A stretch of 64,000 bases of DNA from Parapristionchus giblindavisi (taxonomy: Eukaryota > Nematoda > Chromadorea > Rhabditida > Diplogasteridae). Positions 33,549 through 47,029 of this stretch are shown here, in pieces. The number at the start of each line of letters is the position of its first letter. Position 1 is the stretch's first letter. The notes below the pieces were generated by a model, which saw only the letters and a program-made list of their open reading frames with translations, did not search any database and was not told the DNA's origin. The position numbers and the translations under genes are program-made. Location: assembly GCA_943737045.1 (NCBI GenBank), contig CALSFV010000047.1, forward strand, positions 310,001 through 374,000, in the 5' to 3' direction.

Positions 33549-36500
33549 GTGTGTCTCATTCAGAATTTTTTCCTCTTTCACATACTATATCACTTGCTGA
33601 GTGTCATTGACAATTTGACTTGTAACGAACTGTTTTGTACCAAAAACAGAGAGTACTGAAAGATAAATTTACAAATTGGCCGTACTTACCACTTTGAAAT
33701 AGTTCATCTTATTCAGAATTTTTCGCTCTTTCATTTGGTATATGACACGATAGGTTTCAATTTCATTTTCACATTTCTCAAGTTATCTTGATCATATCAG
33801 AGTAAAAGCTACTTTTGTACTTCGATCATTATAGCAGCAGTAAAATATTACAGATTGACATGACCTGAAGTGTGTCTCATTCAGAATTTTTTCCTCTTTC
33901 ACATAGTATATCACTCGCTGAGTATCATTGACAATTTGACTTGTAACGAACTGTTTTGTACCAGAAACAGAGAGTACTGAAAGATAAATTTACATATTGG
34001 TCGTACTGACCACTTTGAAATAGTTTATCTTATTCAGAATTTTTCGCTCTTTCATTTGGTATATGATACGATAGGTTTCATATTCATTTTCAAATTTCTC
34101 AAGTTATCTTGATCATCTCAGAGTAAAAGCTACTTTTGTACTTCGATCATTATAGCAGCAGTAAAATATTACAGATCGTCATGACCTGAAGTGTGTCTCA
34201 TTCAGAATTTTTTCCACTTTCACATACTATATCACTTGCTGAGTGTCATTGACAATTTGACTTGTAACGAACTGTTTTGTACCAAAAACAGAGAGTACCG
34301 AAAGATAAATTTACATATTGGCCGTACTGACCACATTGAAATAGTTTATCTTATTCAGAATTTTTCGCTCTTTCATTTGGTATATGACACGATAGGTTTC
34401 ATTTTCATTTTCAAATTTCTCAAGTTATCTTGATCATATCAGAGTAAAAGCTACTTTTGTACTTCGATCATTATAGCAGCAGTAAAATATTACAGATTGA
34501 CATGACCTGAAGTGTGTCTCATTCAGAATTTTTTCCTCTTTCACATAGTATATCACTCGCTGAGTATCATTGACAATTTGACTTGTAACGAACTGTTTTG
34601 TACCAGAAACAGAGAGTACTGAAAGATAAATTTACATATTGGCCGTACTGACCACTTTGAAATAGTTTATCTTATTCAGAATTTTTCGCTCTTTCATTTG
34701 GTATATGACACGATAGGTTTCATTTTCATTTTCAAATTTCTCAAGTTATCTTGATCATATCAGAGTAAAAGCTACTTTTGTACTTCGATCATTATAGCAG
34801 CAGTAAAATATTACAGATCGACATGACCTGAAGTGTGTCTCATTCAGAATTTTTTCCTCTTTCACATACTGTATCACTTGCTGAGTGTCATTGACAATTT
34901 GACTTGTAACGAACTGTTTTGTACCAAAAACAGAAAGTACCGAAAGATAAATTTACATATTGGCCGTACTGACCACATTGAAATAGTTTATCTTATTCAG
35001 AATTTTTCGCTCTTTCATTTGGTATATGACACGATAGGTTTCAATTTCATTTTCAAATTTCTCAAGTTATCTTGATCATATCAGAGTAAAAGCTACTTTT
35101 GTACTTCGATCATTATAGCAGCAGTAAAATATTACAGATAGACATGACCTGAAGTGTGTCTCATTCAGAATTTTTTCCACTTTCACATACTATATCACTT
35201 GCTGAGTGTCATTGATAATTTGACTTGTAACGAACTGTTTTGTACCAAAAACAGAGAGTACCGAAAGATAAATTTACATATTGGCCGTACTGACCACATT
35301 GAAATAGTTTATCTTATTCAGAATTTTTCGCTCTTTCATTTGGTATATAACACGATAGGTTTCATTTTCATTTTCACATTTCTCAAGTTATCTTGATCAT
35401 ATCAGAGTAAAAGCTACTTTTGTACTTCGATCATTATAGCAGCAGTAAAATATTACAGATTGACATGACCTGAAGTGTGTCTCATTCAGAATTTTTTCCT
35501 CTTTCACATACTATATCACTTGCTGAGTGTCATTGACAATTTGACTTGTAACGAACTGTTTTGTACCAAAAACAGAGAGTACTGAAAGATAAATTTACAA
35601 ATTGGCCGTACTTACCACTTTGAAATAGTTCATCTTATTCAGAATTTTTCGCTCTTTCATTTGGTATATGACACGATAGGTTTCAATTTCATTTTCACAT
35701 TTCTCAAGTTATCTTGATCATATCAGAGTAAAAGCTACTTTTGTACTTCGATCATTATAGCAGCAGTAAAATATTACAGATTGACATGACCTGAAGTGTG
35801 TCTCATTCAGAATTTTTCCTCTTTCACATAGTATATCACTCGCTGAGTATCATTGACAATTTGACTTGTAACGAACTGTTTTGTACCAGAAACAGAGAGT
35901 ACTGAAAGATAAATTTACATATTGGCCGTACTGACCACTTTGAAATAGTTTATCTTATTCAGAATTTTTCGCTCTTTCATTTGGTATATGACACGATAGG
36001 TTTCATTTTCATTTTCAAATTTCTCAAGTTATCTTGATCATATCAGAGTAAAAGCTACTTTTGTACTTCGATCATTATAGCAGCAGTAAAATATTACAGA
36101 TTGACATGACCTGAAGTGTGTCTCATTCAGAATTTTTTCCTCTTTCACATAGTATATCACTCGCTGAGTATCATTGACAATTTGACTTGTAACGAACTGT
36201 TTTGTACCAGAAACAGAGAGTACTGAAAGATAAATTTACATATTGGCCGTACTGACCACTTTGAAATAGTTTATCTTATTCAGAATTTTTCGCTCTTTCA
36301 TTTGGTATATGACACGATAGGTTTCATTTTCATTTTCAAATTTCTCAAGTTATCTTGATCATATCAGAGTAAAAGCTACTTTTGTACTTCGATCATTATA
36401 GCAGCAGTAAAATATTACAGATCGACATGACCTGAAGTGTGTCTCATTCAGAATTTTTTCCTCTTTCACATACTGTATCACTTGCTGAGTGTCATTGACA

Positions 36501-39500
36501 ATTTGACTTGTAACGAACTGTTTTGTACCAAAAACAGAGAGTACCGAAAGATAAATTTACATATTGGCCGTACTGACCACATTGAAATAGTTTATCTTAT
36601 TCAGAATTTTTCGCTCTTTCATTTGGTATATGACACGATAGGTTTCAATTTCATTTTCAAATTTCTCAAGTTATCTTGATCATATCAGAGTAAAAGCTAC
36701 TTTTGTACTTCGATCATTATAGCAGCAGTAAAATATTACAGATCGACATGACCTGAAGTGTGTCTCATTCAGAATTTTTTCCACTTTCACATACTATATC
36801 ACTTGCTGAGTGTCATTGATAATTTGACTTGTAACGAACTGTTTTGTACCAAAAACAGAGAGTACTGAAAGATAAATTTACAAATTGGCCGTACTTACCA
36901 CTTTGAAATAGTTCATCTTATTCAGAATTTTTCGCTCTTTCATTTGGTATATGACACGATAGGTTTCAATTTCATTTTCACATTTCTCAAGTTATCTTGA
37001 TCATATCAGAGTAAAAGCTACTTTTGTACTTCGATCATTATAGCAGCAGTAAAATATTACAGATCGACATGACCTGAAGTGTGTCTCATTCAGAATTTTT
37101 TCCTCTTTCACATACTGTATCACTTGCTGAGTGTCATTGACAATTTGACTTGTAACGAACTGTTTTGTACCAAAAACAGAGAGTACCGAAAGATAAATTT
37201 ACATATTGGCCGTACTGACCACATTGAAATAGTTTATCTTATTCAGAATTTTTCGCTCTTTCATTTGGAATATGACACGATAGGTTTCATTTTCATTTTC
37301 AAATTTCTCAAGTTATCTTGATCATATCAGAGTAAAAGCTACTTTTGTACTTCGATCATTATAGCAGCAGTAAAATATTACAGAATGACTTGACCTGAAG
37401 TGTGTCTCATTCAGAATTTTTTCCTCTTTCACATAGTATATCACTTGCTGAGTGTCATTGACAATTTGACTTGTAACGAACTGTTTTGTACCAAAAACAG
37501 AGAGTACCGAAAGATAAATTTACATATTGGCCGTACTGACCACATTGAAATAGTTTATCTTATTCAGAATTTTTCGCTCTTTCATTTGGTATATGACACG
37601 ATAGGTTTCATTTTCATTTTCACATTTCTCATGTTATCTTGATCATATCAGAGTAAAAGCTACTTTTGTACTTCGATCATTATAGCAGCAGTAAAATATT
37701 ACAGATTGACATGACCTGAAGTGTGTCTCATTCAGAATTTTTTCCTCTTTCACATAGTATATCACTCGCTGAGTATCATTGCCAATTTGACTTGTAACGA
37801 ACTGTTTTGTACCAAAAACAGAGTGTACTGAAAGATAAATTTACATATTGGCCGTACTTACCACTTTGAAATAGTTCATCTTATTCAGAATTTTTCGCTC
37901 TTTCATTTGGTATATGACACGATAGGTTTCATATTCATTTTCAAATTTCTCAAGTTATCTTGATCATATCAGAGTAAAAGCTACTTTTGTACTTCGATAA
38001 TTATAGCAGCAGTAAAATATTACAGATCGTCATGACCTGAAGTGTGTCTCATTCAGAATTTTTTCCACTTTCACATACTATATCACTTGCTGAGTGTCAT
38101 TGACAATTTGACTTGTAACGAACTGTTTTGTACCAAAAACAGAGAGTACCGAAAGATAAATTTACATATTGGCCGTACTGACCACATTGAAATAGTTTAT
38201 CTTATTCAGAATTTTTCGCTCTTTCATTTGGTATATGACACGATAGGTTTCATTTTCATTTTCAAATTTCTCAAGTTATCTTGATCATATCAGAGTAAAA
38301 GCTACTTTTGTACTTCGATCATTACAGCAGCAGTAAAATATTACAGATTGACATGACCTGAAGTGTGTCTCATTCAGAATTTTTTTCCTCTTTCACATAG
38401 TATATCACTCGCTGAGTATCATTGACAATTTGACTTGTAACGAACTGTTTTGTACCAGAAACAGAGAGTACTGAAAGATAAATTTACATATTGGCCGTAC
38501 TGACCACTTTGAAATAGTTTATCTTATTCAGAATTTTTCGCTCTTTCATTTGGTATATGACACGATAGGTTTCATTTTCATTTTCAAATTTCTCAAGTTA
38601 TCTTGATCATATCAGAGTAAAAGCTACTTTTGTACTTCGATCATTATAGCAGCAGTAAAATATTACAGATCGACATGACCTGAAGTGTGTCTCATTCAGA
38701 ATTTTTTCCTCTTTCACATACTGTATCACTTGATGAGTGTCATTGACAATTTGACTTGTAACGAACTGTTTTGTACCAAAAACAGAGAGTACCGAAAGAT
38801 AAATTTACATATTGGCCGTACTGACCACATTGAAATAGTTTATCTTATTCAGAATTTTTCGCTCTTTCATTTGGAATATGACACGATAGGTTTCATTTTC
38901 ATTTTCAAATTTCTCAAGTTATCTTGATCATATCAGAGTAAAAGCTACTTTTGTACTTCGATCATTATAGCAGCAGTAAAATATTACAGAATGACTTGAC
39001 CTGAAGTGTGTCTCATTCAGAATTTTTTCCTCTTTCACATAGTATATCACTTGCTGAGTGTCATTGACAATTTGACTTGTAACGAACTGTTTTGTACCAA
39101 AAACAGAGAGTACCGAAAGATAAATTTACATATTGGCCGTACTGACCACATTGAAATAGTTTATCTTATTCAGAATTTTTCGCTCTTTCATTTGGTATAT
39201 GACACGATAGGTTTCATTTTCATTTTCACATTTCTCATGTTATCTTGATCATATCAGAGTAAAAGCTACTTTTGTACTTCGATCATTATAGCAGCAGTAA
39301 AATATTACAGATTGACATGACCTGAAGTGTGTCTCATTCAGAATTTTTTCCTCTTTCACATACTATATCACTTGCTGAGTGTCATTGACAATTTGACTTG
39401 TAACGAACTGTTTTGTACCAAAAACAGAGAGTACCGAAAGATAAATTTACATATTGGCCGTACTGACCACATTGAAATAGTTTATCTTATTCAGAATTTT

Positions 39501-40610
39501 TCGCTCTTTCATTTGGTATATGACACGATAGGTTTCATTTTCATTTTCACATTTCTCAAGTTATCTTGATCATATCAGAGTAAAAGCTACTTTTGTACTT
39601 CGATCATTATAGCAGCAGTAAAATATTACAGATTGACATGACCTGAAGTGTGTCTCATTCAGAATTTTTTCCTCTTTCACATAGTATATCACTCGCTGAG
39701 TATCATTGCCAATTTGACTTGTAACGAACTGTTTTGTACCAAAAACAGAGTGTACTGAAAGATAAATTTACATATTGGCCGTACTTACCACTTTGAAATA
39801 GTTCATCTTATTCAGAATTTTTCGCTCTTTCATTTGGTATATGACACGATAGGTTTCATATTCATTTTCAAATTTCTCAAGTTATCTTGATCATATCAGA
39901 GTAAAAGCTACTTTTGTACTTCGATCATTATAGCAGCAGTAAAATATTACAGATCGTCATGACCTGAAGTGTGTCTCATTCAGAATTTTTTCCACTTTCA
40001 CATACTATATCACTTGCTGAGTGTCATTGACAATTTGACTTGTAACGAACTGTTTTGTACCAAAAACAGAGAGTACCGAAAGATAAATTTACATATTGGC
40101 CGTACTGACCACATTGAAATAGTTTATCTTATTCAGAATTTTTCGCTCTTTCATTTGGTATATGACACGATAGGTTTCATTTTCATTTTCACATTTCTCA
40201 AGTTATCTTGATCATATCAGAGTAAAAGCTACTTTTGTACTTCGATCATTATAGCAGCAGTAAAATATTACAGATCGTCATGACCTGAAGTGTGTCTCAT
40301 TCAGAATTTTTTCCACTTTCACATACTATATCACTTGCTGAGTGTCATTGACAATTTGACTTGTAACGAACTGTTTTGTACCAAAAACAGAGAGTACCGA
40401 AAGATAAATTTACATATTGGCCGTACTGACCACATTGAAATAGTTTATCTTATTCAGAATTTTTCGCTCTTTCATTTGGTATATGACACGATAGGTTTCA
40501 TTTTCATTTTCACATTTCTCAAGTTATCTTGATCATATCAGAGTAAAAGCTACTTTTGTACTTCGATCATTATAGCAGCAGTAAAATATTACAGATTGAC
40601 ATGACCTGAA

Positions 40611-43600
40611 GTGTGTCTCATTCAGAATTTTTTCCTCTTTCACATACTATATCACTTGCTGAGTGTCATTGACAATTTGACTTGTAACGAACTGTTTTGT
40701 ACCAAAAACAGAGAGTACCCAAAGATAAATTTACATATTGGCCGTACTGACCACATTGAAATAGTTTATCTTATTCAGAATTTTTCGCTCTTTCATTTGG
40801 TATATGACACGATAGGTTTCATTTTCATTTTCAAATTTCTCAAGTTATCTTGATCATATCAGAGTAAAAGCTACTTTTGTACTTCGATCATTATAGCAGC
40901 AGTAAAATATTACAGATTGACATGACCTGAAGTGTGTCTCATTCAGAATTTTTTCCTCTTTCACATAGTATATCACTCGCTGAGTATCATTGCCAATTTG
41001 ACTTGTAACGAACTGTTTTGTACCAAAAACAGAGAGTACCGAAAGATAAATTTACATATTGGCCGTACTGACCACATTGAAATAGTTTATCTTATTCAGA
41101 ATTTTTCGCTCTTTCATTTGGTATATGACACGATAGGTTTCATTTTCATTTTCACATTTCTCAAGTTATCTTGATCATATCAGAGTAAAAGCTACTTTTG
41201 TACTTCGATCATTATAGCAGCAGTAAAATATTACAGATTGACATGACCTGAAGTGTGTCTCATTCAGAATTTTTCCTCTTTCACATACTATATCACTTGC
41301 TGAGTGTCATTGACAATTTGACTTGTAACGAACTGTTTTGTACCAAAAACAGAGAGTACCCAAAGATAAATTTACATATTGGCCGTACTGACCACATTGA
41401 AATAGTTTATCTTATTCAGAATTTTTCGCTCTTTCATTTGGTATATGACACGATAGGTTTCATTTTCATTTTCAAATTTCTCAAGTTATCTTGATCATAT
41501 CAGAGTAAAAGCTACTTTTGTACTTCGATCATTATAGCAGCAGTAAAATATTACAGATTGACATGACCTGAAGTGTGTCTCATTCAGAATTTTTTCCTCT
41601 TTCACATAGTATATCACTCGCTGAGTATCATTGCCAATTTGACTTGTAACGAACTGTTTTGTACCAAAAACAGAGAGTACCGAAAGATAAATTTACATAT
41701 TGGCCGTACTGACCACATTGAAATAGTTTATCTTATTCAGAATTTTTCGCTCTTTCATTTGGTATATGACACGATAGGTTTCATTTTCATTTTCACATTT
41801 CTCAAGTTATCTTGATCATATCAGAGTAAAAGCTACTTTTGTACTTCGATCATTATAGCAGCAGTAAAATATTACAGATTGACATGACCTGAAGTGTGTC
41901 TCATTCAGAATTTTTTCCTCTTTCACATACTATATCACTTGCTGAGTGTCATTGACAATTTGACTTGTAACGAACTGTTTTGTACCAAAAACAGAGAGTA
42001 CCCAAAGATAAATTTACATATTGGCCGTACTGACCACATTGAAATAGTTTATCTTATTCAGAATTTTTCGCTCTTTCATTTGGTATATGACACGATAGGT
42101 TTCATTTTCATTTTCAAATTTCTCAAGTTATCTTGATCATATCAGAGTAAAAGCTACTTTTGTACTTCGATCATTATAGCAGCAGTAAAATATTACAGAT
42201 TGACATGACCTGAAGTGTGTCTCATTCAGAATTTTTTCCTCTTTCACATAGTATATCACTCGCTGAGTATCATTGCCAATTTGACTTGTAACGAACTGTT
42301 TTGTACCAAAAACAGAGAGTACCGAAAGATAAATTTACATATTGGCCGTACTGACCACATTGAAATAGTTTATCTTATTCAGAATTTTTCGCTCTTTCAT
42401 TTGGTATATGACACGATAGGTTTCATTTTCATTTTCACATTTCTCAAGTTATCTTGATCATATCAGAGTAAAAGCTACTTTTGTACTTCGATCATTATAG
42501 CAGCAGTAAAATATTACAGATTGACATGAACTGAAGTGTGTCTCATTCAGAATTTTTTCCTCTTTCACATACTATATCACTTGCTGAGTGTCATTGACAA
42601 TTTGACTTGTAACGAACTGTTTTGTACCAAAAACAGAGAGTACCCAAAGATAAATTTACATATTGGCCGTACTGACCACATTGAAATAGTTTATCTTATT
42701 CAGAATTTTTCGCTCTTTCATTTGGTATATGACACGATAGGTTTCATTTTCATTTTCAAATTTCTCAAGTTATCTTGATCATATCAGAGTAAAAGCTACT
42801 TTTGTACTTCGATCATTATAGCAGCAGTAAAATATTACAGATTGACATGACCTGAAGTGTGTCTCATTCAGAATTTTTTCCTCTTTCACATAGTATATCA
42901 CTCGCTGAGTATCATTGCCAATTTGACTTGTAACGAACTGTTTTGTACCAAAAACAGAGAGTACCGAAAGATAAATTTACATATTGGCCGTACTGACCAC
43001 ATTGAAATAGTTTATCTTATTCAGAATTTTTCGCTCTTTCATTTGGTATATGACACGATAGGTTTCATTTTCATTTTCACATTTCTCAAGTTATCTTGAT
43101 CATATCAGAGTAAAAGCTACTTTTGTACTTCGATCATTATAGCAGCAGTAAAATATTACAGATTGACATGACCTGAAGTGTGTCTCATTCAGAATTTTTT
43201 CCTCTTTCACATAGTATATCACTCGCTGAGTATCATTGCCAATTTGACTTGTAACGAACTGTTTTGTACCAAAAACAGAGAGTACCGAAAGATAAATTTA
43301 CATATTGGCCGTACTGACCACATTGAAATAGTTTATCTTATTCAGAATTTTTCGCTCTTTCATTTGGTATATGACACGATAGGTTTCATTTTCATTTTCA
43401 CATTTCTCAAGTTATCTTGATCATATCAGAGTAAAAGCTACTTTTGTACTTCGATCATTATAGCAGCAGTAAAATATTACAGATTGACATGAACTGAAGT
43501 GTGTCTCATTCAGAATTTTTTCCTCTTTCACATACTATATCACTTGCTGAGTGTCATTGACAATTTGACTTGTAACGAACTGTTTTGTACCAAAAACAGA

Positions 43601-44461
43601 GAGTACCCAAAGATAAATTTACATATTGGCCGTACTGACCACATTGAAATAGTTTATCTTATTCAGAATTTTTCGCTCTTTCATTTGGTATATGACACGA
43701 TAGGTTTCATTTTCATTTTCAAATTTCTCAAGTTATCTTGATCATATCAGAGTAAAAGCTACTTTTGTACTTCGATCATTATAGCAGCAGTAAAATATTA
43801 CAGATTGACATGACCTGAAGTGTGTCTCATTCAGAATTTTTTCCTCTTTCACATAGTATATCACTCGCTGAGTATCATTGCCAATTTGACTTGTAACGAA
43901 CTGTTTTGTACCAAAAACAGAGAGTACCGAAAGATAAATTTACATATTGGCCGTACTGACCACATTGAAATAGTTTATCTTATTCAGAATTTTTCGCTCT
44001 TTCATTTGGTATATGACACGATAGGTTTCATTTTCATTTTCACATTTCTCAAGTTATCTTGATCATATCAGAGTAAAAGCTACTTTTGTACTTCGATCAT
44101 TATAGCAGCAGTAAAATATTACAGATTGACATGACCTGAAGTGTGTCTCATTCAGATTTTTTTCCTCTTTCACATACTATATCACTTGCTGAGTGTCATT
44201 GACAATTTGACTTGTAACGAACTGTTTTGTACCAAAAACAGAGAGTACCCAAAGATAAATTTACATATTGGCCGTACTGACCACATTGAAATAGTTTATC
44301 TTATTCAGAATTTTTCGCTCTTTCATTTGGTATATGACACGATAGGTTTCATTTTCATTTTCAAATTTCTCAAGTTATCTTGATCATATCAGAGTAAAAG
44401 CTACTTTTGTACTTCGATCATTATAGCAGCAGTAAAATATTACAGATTGACATGACCTGAA
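40611..44461 (+). repeat. 642-bp higher-order dimer, about six copies with one duplicated monomer
   Basis: Monomers alternate between a TACCC/CTATAT/CAAATTT class (40611, 41253, 41894, 42536, 43499, 44141) and a TACCG/GTATAT/TTGCC/CACATTT class (40932, 41573, 42215, 42857, 43178, 43820). The second class appears twice running at 42857 and 43178. The private variant GACATGAACTG precedes both 42536 and 43499, 963 bp apart, which shows a duplicated dimer-plus-monomer segment. Confidence 0.85.
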
Positions 44462-47029
44462 GTGTGTCTCATTCAGAATTTTTTCCTCTTTCACATAGTA
44501 TATCACTCGCTGAGTATCATTGCCAATTTGACTTGTAACGAACTGTTTTGTACCAAAAACAGAGAGTACTGAAAGATAAATTTACATATTGGCCGTACTT
44601 ACCACTTTGAAATAGTTCATCTTATTCAGAATTTTTCGCTCTTTCATTTGGTATATGACACGATAGGTTTCATATTCATTTTCAAATTTCTCAAGTTATC
44701 TTGATCATATCAGAGTAAAAGCTACTTTTGTACTTCGATCATTATAGCAGCAGTAAAATATTACAGATCGACATGACCTGAAGTGTGTCTCATTCAGAAT
44801 TTTTTCCTCTTTCACATACTATATCACTTGCTGAGTAACATTGCCAATTTGACTTGTAACGAACTGTTTTGTACCAAAAACAGAGAGTACTGAAAGATAA
44901 ATTTACATATTGGCCGTACTTACCACTTTGAAATAGTTCATCTTATTCAGAATTTTTCGCTCTTTCATTTGGTATATGACACGATAGGTTTCAATTTCAT
45001 TTTCACATTTCTCAAGTTATCTTGATCATATCAGAGTAAAAGCTACTTTTGTACTTCGATCATTATAGCAGCAGTAAAATATTACACATCGACATGACCT
45101 GAAGTGTGTCTCATTCAGAATTTTTTCCTCTTTCACATACTATATCACTCGCTGAGTGTCATTGACAATTTGACTTGTAACGAACTGTTTTGTACCAAAA
45201 ACAGAGAGTACCGAAAGATAAATTTACATATTGGCCGTACTGACCACATTGAAATAGTTTATCTTATTCAGAATTTTTCGCTCTTTCATTTGGTATATGA
45301 CACGATAGGTTTCATTTTCATTTTCAAATTTCTCAAGTTATCTTGATCATATCAGAGTAAAAGCTACTTTTGTACTTCGATCATTATAGCAGCAGTAAAA
45401 TATTACAGATTGACATGACCTGAAGTGTGTCTCATTCAGAATTTTTTCCTCTTTCACATAGTATATCACTCGCTGAGTATCATTGCCAATTTGACTTGTA
45501 ACGAACTGTTTTGTACCAAAAACAGAGAGTACCGAAAGATAAATTTACATATTGGCCGTACTGACCACATTGAAATAGTTTATCTTATTCAGAATTTTTC
45601 GCTCTTTCATTTGGTATATAACACGATAGGTTTCATTTTCATTTTCAAATTTCTCAAGTTATCTTGATCATATCAGAGTAAAAGCTACTTTTGTACTTCG
45701 ATCATTATAGCAGCAGTAAAATATTACAGATTGACATGACCTGAAGTGTGTCTCATTCAGAATTTTTTCCTCTTTCACATAGTATATCACTCGCTGAGTA
45801 TCATTGCCAATTTGACTTGTAACGAACTGTTTTGTACCAAAAACAGAGAGTACTGAAAGATAAATTTACATATTGGCCGTACTTACCACTTTGAAATAGT
45901 TCATCTTATTCAGAATTTTTCGCTCTTTCATTTGGTATATGACACGATAGGTTTCATATTCATTTTCAAATTTCTCAAGTTATCTTGATCATATCAGAGT
46001 AAAAGCTACTTTTGTACTTCGATCATTATAGCAGCAGTAAAATATTACAGATCGACATGACCTGAAGTGTGTCTCATTCAGAATTTTTTCCTCTTTCACA
46101 TACTATATCACTTGCTGAGTAACATTGCCAATTTGACTTGTAACGAACTGTTTTGTACCAAAAACAGAGAGTACTGAAAGATAAATTTACATATTGGCCG
46201 TACTTACCACTTTGAAATAGTTCATCTTATTCAGAATTTTTCGCTCTTTCATTTGGTATATGACACGATAGGTTTCAATTTCATTTTCACATTTCTCAAG
46301 TTATCTTGATCATATCAGAGTAAAAGCTACTTTTGTACTTCGATCATTATAGCAGCAGTAAAATATTACACATCGACATGACCTGAAGTGTGTCTCATTC
46401 AGAATTTTTTCCTCTTTCACATACTATATCACTCGCTGAGTGTCATTGACAATTTGACTTGTAACGAACTGTTTTGTACCAAAAACAGAGAGTACCGAAA
46501 GATAAATTTACATATTGGCCGTACTGACCACATTGAAATAGTTTATCTTATTCAGAATTTTTCGCTCTTTCATTTGGTATATGACACGATAGGTTTCATT
46601 TTCATTTTCAAATTTCTCAAGTTATCTTGATCATATCAGAGTAAAAGCTACTTTTGTACTTCGATCATTATAGCAGCAGTAAAATATTACAGATTGACAT
46701 GACCTGAAGTGTGTCTCATTCAGAATTTTTTCCTCTTTCACATAGTATATCACTCGCTGAGTATCATTGCCAATTTGACTTGTAACGAACTGTTTTGTAC
46801 CAAAAACAGAGAGTACCGAAAGATAAATTTACATATTGGCCGTACTGACCACATTGAAATAGTTTATCTTATTCAGAATTTTTCGCTCTTTCATTTGGTA
46901 TATGACACGATAGGTTTCATTTTCATTTTCACATTTCTCAAGTTATCTTGATCATATCAGAGTAAAAGCTACTTTTGTACTTCGATCATTATAGCAGCAG
47001 TAAAATATTACAGATTGACATGACCTGAA
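44462..47029 (+). repeat. 1284-bp higher-order tetramer, two copies
   Basis: The four monomers at 44462, 44783, 45104 and 45425 are echoed by 45746, 46067, 46388 and 46709. Diagnostic variants are GAGTAACATTGCC (about 44835 and 46119) and ATTACACATCGACATG (about 45083 and 46367). A further series of the first three members appears at 48635, 48956 and 49277. Confidence 0.8.
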
